This document shows, in pieces, positions 45,520-49,466 of a stretch of DNA of 49,466 nt. The DNA lies in assembly GCA_943787175.1 (NCBI GenBank), contig CALSLK010000029.1, forward strand, positions 1 through 49,466, given 5' to 3'. The notes beneath the pieces were generated by a model. It was given only the letters and a program-made list of their open reading frames with translations. It did no database searches and was not told the origin of the DNA. Source of the DNA: an uncultured Alphaproteobacteria bacterium (GTDB lineage: Bacteria; Pseudomonadota; Alphaproteobacteria; SP197). The translations under genes and the position numbers were made by a program. Each line of letters begins with the position of its first letter. Position 1 is the first letter of the stretch.

Positions 45520-47103
45520 ATGGCGCGCCGCCAGGCCAACAAGGCCATCCCCCTGTTCAACGAGGCGGTGGGTCTTGACCCCGACAATCCCGATATTCGG
45601 TTCCAGCTTGGGTCTGTGGCGCGTCTGCAGGGCGACCTGAAGCTGGCCCTAACCCATTTAATCTACTGCCTGGAAAAGACACCCGAGCGACCAGAAGTAT
45701 GGATCCGACTCAGTGAGGTCATGGCCTACAGCCGCAATTATCGGGACGGCGTGGCCTTGATGCAGCGTGGTGTTGAGCGCCACCCCCAAAATGGGCGCAT
45801 CTGGTGGCGTTACGGGCGCATGCTCCGATACAACGGCGCCCATGAAGGTGCCTTCAATGCTCTCCAGAAAGCCGTTTCGGCACAGGGGGTAAGAATCGGT
45901 GCGGGCTTTGATTTGGCACTGACCTTTCTGGCGATGGGTGACGCCCCAAGGCACAAAGGGCACTGAAGTCCATCAGAGAAGCAGCGCGGAACGAGCTGCT
46001 TGGCATGTCGGCGGCGGCACTTCTTGAGCAGATGCATGATCCCGCACCTGAAGAGCACTCAGAAACCCGCCGGGTCGCGTTTCATATGAAGTCCAAGTTT
46101 CATCATGCCGTGCTGGCGCCGGGTTGGCAGGCCTGCCGAGCGATGCACCACACTCTGCTGACCATGATGTCGAGGAGGTACTTGCCCATGCTCCTGATGT
46201 TGTCGTGGCCTGTGACTCACAGCTTGTTTCCATGCGCCGCCTGATGCCCGCGCCAGCTTTGTCAACACGCGCCACGGCCTTGCGAGCAAACAACATTCCG
46301 CCACCAATGCCAGTCAGCCGATTACCTGTGTGTTGCCAGCGAGGAACAGGCCCAATGGCTGCGTGATCGCGGCATCGAACGCCACGCAAGGCCATATGGC
46401 CCGTCGGGTATCTGCAGATGGATCCCTTGTTCCGCGGCGACGTGGCGTCCCGATTCCCACCGGCGCGCGCGACGGCATGCCGGTGATCCTGTTTGCGCCG
46501 ACCATCCACGAGACCGTCTCGGCCATGCCCATGTTGGGCGAGGACCCCGTCGCGGCCATGCGCCCGGCGGCATACGACGCCTTTCATGATCATCAAGCCG
46601 CATCCCTGAGCTTCCCCAGCGCCACCCTGAATGGATGGATCGCCTGGTGGTCGCCGCGGCCCTGCACGAAAACGTCATGCTGGTCACCGACACCCACGTC
46701 ACCGATCGATCGCTACCTCGCCGCGGCCGATCTGCTCGTGACCGATTGTTCGAGTGTGATGTTCCAGTATCTGCCGCTGGATCGGCCACTGGTCCTGCTC
46801 TCGAACCCCGCGCGGATCGGCACGAACCGAACGTTACGATCCCGAGGGCCCGGAATGGACCTGGCGCCAGATCGGCGAGGAAGTCCACGATGTTTCAGCG
46901 GCCTGACCGGCGGCTGTGATCCTCCACGCCCTGGCCGGACCTGGCGTGCGTGCCACGGGAACGTGCCACCTGTCGGCGTGCCATGTTCGGTGCGTTCACG
47001 GACGGCAGAGACCGGCGAACGGCTGGCCCGACGCATCGCCGCCTTGCCCAAGGCCAAGCACTGCTCCCATATCCTGATCAGAGAAAAAGGAACGGTGACA
47101 TGA
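45520..47103 (+). CDS. TPR protein with CDP-glycerol glycerophosphotransferase-like domain, heavily frameshifted
   Basis: Best read as one gene of about 520 residues. Residues 1-145 are TPR-like (ANKAIPLFNEAVGLDPDNPDIRFQLG, YRDGVALMQRGVERHPQNGRIWW). From 45960 on, pieces in different frames follow: SIREAARNELLGM, RVAFHMKSKFHHAVLAP, EEVLAHAPDVVVACDSQLVS, VILFAPTIHETVSAM, HENVMLVTDTHVTD, RYLAAADLLVTDCSSVMFQYLPLDRPLVLLS. The last is the donor-binding motif of CDP-glycerol:polyol phosphate glycerophosphotransferases (TagF type). At least six indels are needed. An alternative is two adjacent genes, but no clear second start is seen. Likely cell-surface glycan work. Confidence 0.55.
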
Positions 47104-47531
47104 CCGACAAGATTCAGAAGACCGATGCCGAATGGCGCGCCCAACTCACGCCCGAGCAGTATCAGGTCACCCGCAAGAAGGGCACGGAGCGACGCGTTTT
47201 CACCGGCACGCTATCACGATGCCAAGACCGCCGGGTACCTATCGCTGCATCTGCTGTGACGCGCCCCTGTTTGCGAATCCCGCACCAAGTTTGATTCCGG
47301 GACCGGCTGGCCCAGTTTCTGGGAACCCGATCGATCCCGACGCCGTGGCTACTGGAATCGGACCGCAGCATCTTCTTCATGCCCCGCACCGAAGTTCTGT
47401 GTGCGCGGTGTGATGCGCATCTGGGTCATGTTTTCCCCGACGGACCGCAGCCGACCGGCCAGCGTTACTGCATGAATTCGGCTGCCCTGCGTCTGGATGA
47501 AGAAGCCGAGAATTCAGACGCGGCGGAGTAG
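47100..47531 (+). CDS. msrB: Peptide-methionine (R)-S-oxide reductase, frameshifted
   Basis: About 140 residues when restored. [30 protein letters not shown] is in the first frame; then in other frames [61 protein letters not shown]. Zinc CxxC pairs (CICC and CARC) and the catalytic Cys of RYCMNS are all present, which identifies MsrB. Breaks lie between 47190 and 47330. Reduces oxidised methionine in proteins. ATG 47100 follows AAGGAACGGTGAC. Confidence 0.85.
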
Positions 47532-47543
47532 CCGCGTATCGCG

Positions 47544-48983
47544 TTACGGTGCTGCACCGGTTTTGACATCAGGCAGCTTTTGCCAGCGGGTCAGCATGAG
47601 TGCGGCCGTGACACCAAAACCTACGGTCCATGCCGATCCACAGGCCCATCGGTCCCATGCCTGCTGTGCGTGACAGCAGCAGTGCGCAGGGAATGCCCGC
47701 AGCCCAGAACCCGGCTGCGGCCATCAGCATGGGCACCATGGTGTCTTTCCGTCCGCGCAGAGCACGGGTAATGACAACCTCGACAGCCTGAACCAGCGCA
47801 AACAACGCTGCAATCCATCTAAGCTCGCGAACCAGCTCGAAGGTAGCGGCATTCGCAGGGTTATCAGGGTCGAGAATAATCGATGTGACAAAGTCCGGCG
47901 CAACACACAGAAACAAGGCGATGGGCACAACAATCGTCAGAATTGCAATCTCGGCCAGCCAGCCAGCTCTCTGAGAAGCCAGGACGTGGCCGCCGCCCAG
48001 TTCCTGGGCAACGCGAACCGATGCGCCGTGGCCAAAGGCAACCGCAATAGTCACGCTGAGGTTAAGCGCACCCACCATGACAGTGCTCGCCGCCAGTGCA
48101 GTAGCGCCGAACGCACCCATCATCAGAAGGGTTACCTGGAACATGGAGCCTTCGACGATACGCACCGCCGCTACGGGAAGCCCCAGCCGCCATATCTGCA
48201 GCCACATGACAAAATCGATCCGATGCAGATTCCGGAACGGTGAGAATTCCTTGAGTTCAGGATGGCGGACCAAATAGATGATCAACAGTGCCAACTTGAT
48301 CCAGGCGACCAGGGCCGTAGCAATGCCTGCTCCAGCGACACCCAAAGCCGGAATCCCCGCCCAGCCGAAGACCAGAACAATGTTGAGAGCGAGGTTGATG
48401 GGAACCGCCGCAATCATGATGACCGTGATCACCAGCGGCCGCGACAGGCCCGTGACCACCTGCCGCAAGGCCACTGAACATGAAAACTGGCCGGGATGTG
48501 CCAGATCATGGCGCGCAGGTATTCCTGACCCACTGCCATGATTTCAGGGTCCTGATCGGTCAGCGCCATGAGATCAGTGAGGTACCAGCCCAGCAGCATC
48601 CATGGCACGCTGATCACAAGAGCAGTGAGAATTCCGGTGCGTGCGCCAGAGCGACATCTTCCTTTCTTCCCGCGCCATAGCCGTGGGCAACCACCACGCC
48701 CACAATCATGAGAATGCTGAAGCCGGCATAGGTGAGTTCCCAGATGACAGCACCGGCCAGCCCTACGGCACCAAACGCTAGGGCACCCAGACGGCCGACC
48801 ACCAGGATATCGGTGAGATAGATACCCAGTTTCGACCAGAAACGCTATGGTCAGCGGGATCGCGACACGGCTTTGCAGGCGCAGTTCATCGCGCCAGCTT
48901 GTAGCATTGTCCGCCTTGAAGGCCTTCGCAGTGGTGCTCACGTGTGTCCGGCTACGACCCAGCGCATCCAAACGCCATGACAC
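47544..48983 (-). CDS. MATE-family efflux transporter, frameshifted
   Basis: About 455 residues over several frames. The start is GTG at 48983 or 48941 (VSTTAKAFKADNATSW). RVAIPLTIAFLVE, then VVGRLGALAFGAVGLAGAVIWELTY, ALVISVPWMLLGWYLTDLM, then a long in-frame part with LNIVLVFGWAGIPALGVAGAGIATALV and ALRGRKDTMVPMLMAA, ending in another frame with MLTRWQKLPDVKTGAAP at 47544. Breaks fall near 48830, 48650, 48480 and 47630. The double six-helix pattern and these loops are typical of NorM/MATE cation-coupled drug exporters. It begins a few bases after the acyl-CoA synthetase stop. Confidence 0.82.
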
Positions 48984-48989
48984 CGTTTT

Positions 48990-49466
48990 TCAACGGGCCA
49001 GAAGCGGGTTGATATCGAGCTCAGCAAGGTTTTCACCCAGCTCGAAGGCCAACGTGGAGAGGGCCAAGACGGTATCGACAAGCGCTTCGATATCAGCGGG
49101 TGATTGACCGCGCACACCCGCAAGCAGTTTGCGCACCTTCAGCTCTCCCCAGCACCTGGTGGACTTCCCAGCGCTCGACGGGAACCTGAAGGGCGGCGAC
49201 GTCTTCGAGAACTTCAACCAGAATACCACCGGCGCCCAACAGAACCAGAGCTCCAAACTGAGGATCATGGGTCACGCCCAGGACCATCTCGACGCCTCCC
49301 TTGATCATCGGTGCCAGGAACACACGAGAACCCAGGCGGTCAGCAAGATCGCGGTATGCAGCACCGATTGCGGCTTCACCCTTCAAGACCAAGAATGACG
49401 CCACCGACATCCGATTTGTGGGCGATCCCAGGCATTGCGGTTTTCATGACCAGAGGTGAACCCAGC
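48990..49466 (-). CDS. Acyl-CoA synthetase (NDP-forming), ATP-grasp C-terminal part, truncated by the window and frameshifted
   Basis: Only the 3' end is present; the gene enters from beyond 49466. The pieces read MKTAMPGIAHKSDVGGV, then GSRVFLAPMIKGGVEMVLGV, THDPQFGALVLLGAGGILVEVL, and KLLAGVRGQSPADIEALVDTV to ELDINPLLAR. HKSDVGGV and the closing LDINPLL are signatures of the ATP-grasp domain of acetate-CoA-ligase (ADP-forming)-type synthetases. Two indels (near 49395 and 49145) are needed. The CoA-binding domain would lie outside the window. Acyl substrate unknown. Confidence 0.8.

Overview
The window is dense, GC-rich DNA with short intergenic gaps and many overlapping start and stop codons. 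Gene content points to an alphaproteobacterium, probably free-living and amine- or C1-utilising. The clues are a his operon with long-form HisG, groESL under a CIRCE element and an RpoH-like promoter, a PuuA/GmaS-type glutamine synthetase relative, Rieske oxygenases and N,N-dimethylformamidase genes. I saw no rRNA, tRNA, insertion sequence, phage gene or CRISPR array.

Layout. 0.2-8.4 kb: glutamine-synthetase-family ligase (+), CPA1 antiporter (-), OmpA-type lipoprotein (-), then an operon of NatA/NatB-like ABC exporter, M24 creatinase-like hydrolase and two GNAT acetyltransferases. 8.4-15.3 kb: a minus-strand catabolic operon (XRE-cupin regulator, HisD-like dehydrogenase, large unknown protein, M19 dipeptidase, DUF3726-like protein) divergent from a Rieske oxygenase. 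15.4-18.0 kb: minus operon of VOC protein, MtnA, class II aldolase and CMD protein. 18.1-23.4 kb: operon hisG-hisB-hisH-hisF-MFS-hisA/I/E, ending in a three-domain fusion whose HisI-HisE part resembles fungal HIS4. 23.4-25.2 kb: DUF1772 protein and NmrA-like reductase divergent from a TetR regulator. 25.3-27.3 kb: groES-groEL. 27.5-35.9 kb: dimethylformamidase region with one light chain, a low-GC membrane protein, three heavy-chain paralogues and a Bax-like glucosaminidase. 36.0-42.9 kb: GFA protein, Tat-exported peptide-type binding protein, cupin, SDR, and a trimethylamine-dehydrogenase relative divergent from an arginine-deiminase/DDAH-type hydrolase. 42.9-49.5 kb: DUF1275 protein, tandem proline-iminopeptidase-like hydrolases, TPR plus CDP-glycerol-phosphotransferase-like gene, msrB, MATE transporter and the 3' part of an ATP-grasp acyl-CoA synthetase.

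A possible joint theme is N-methylated amine and amide use. Dimethylformamidase-type enzymes release dimethylamine and formate, DDAH-type enzymes release dimethylamine, TMADH-type enzymes oxidatively demethylate amines giving formaldehyde, and GFA and glutamine-synthetase relatives could handle products. This is inferred from family and neighbourhood, not proven.

Quality caution: about fifteen genes are split by one or more single-base indels, including groEL, which needs at least seven corrections. These look like consensus errors rather than genuine gene decay, so broken genes are given as one gene across their full span.
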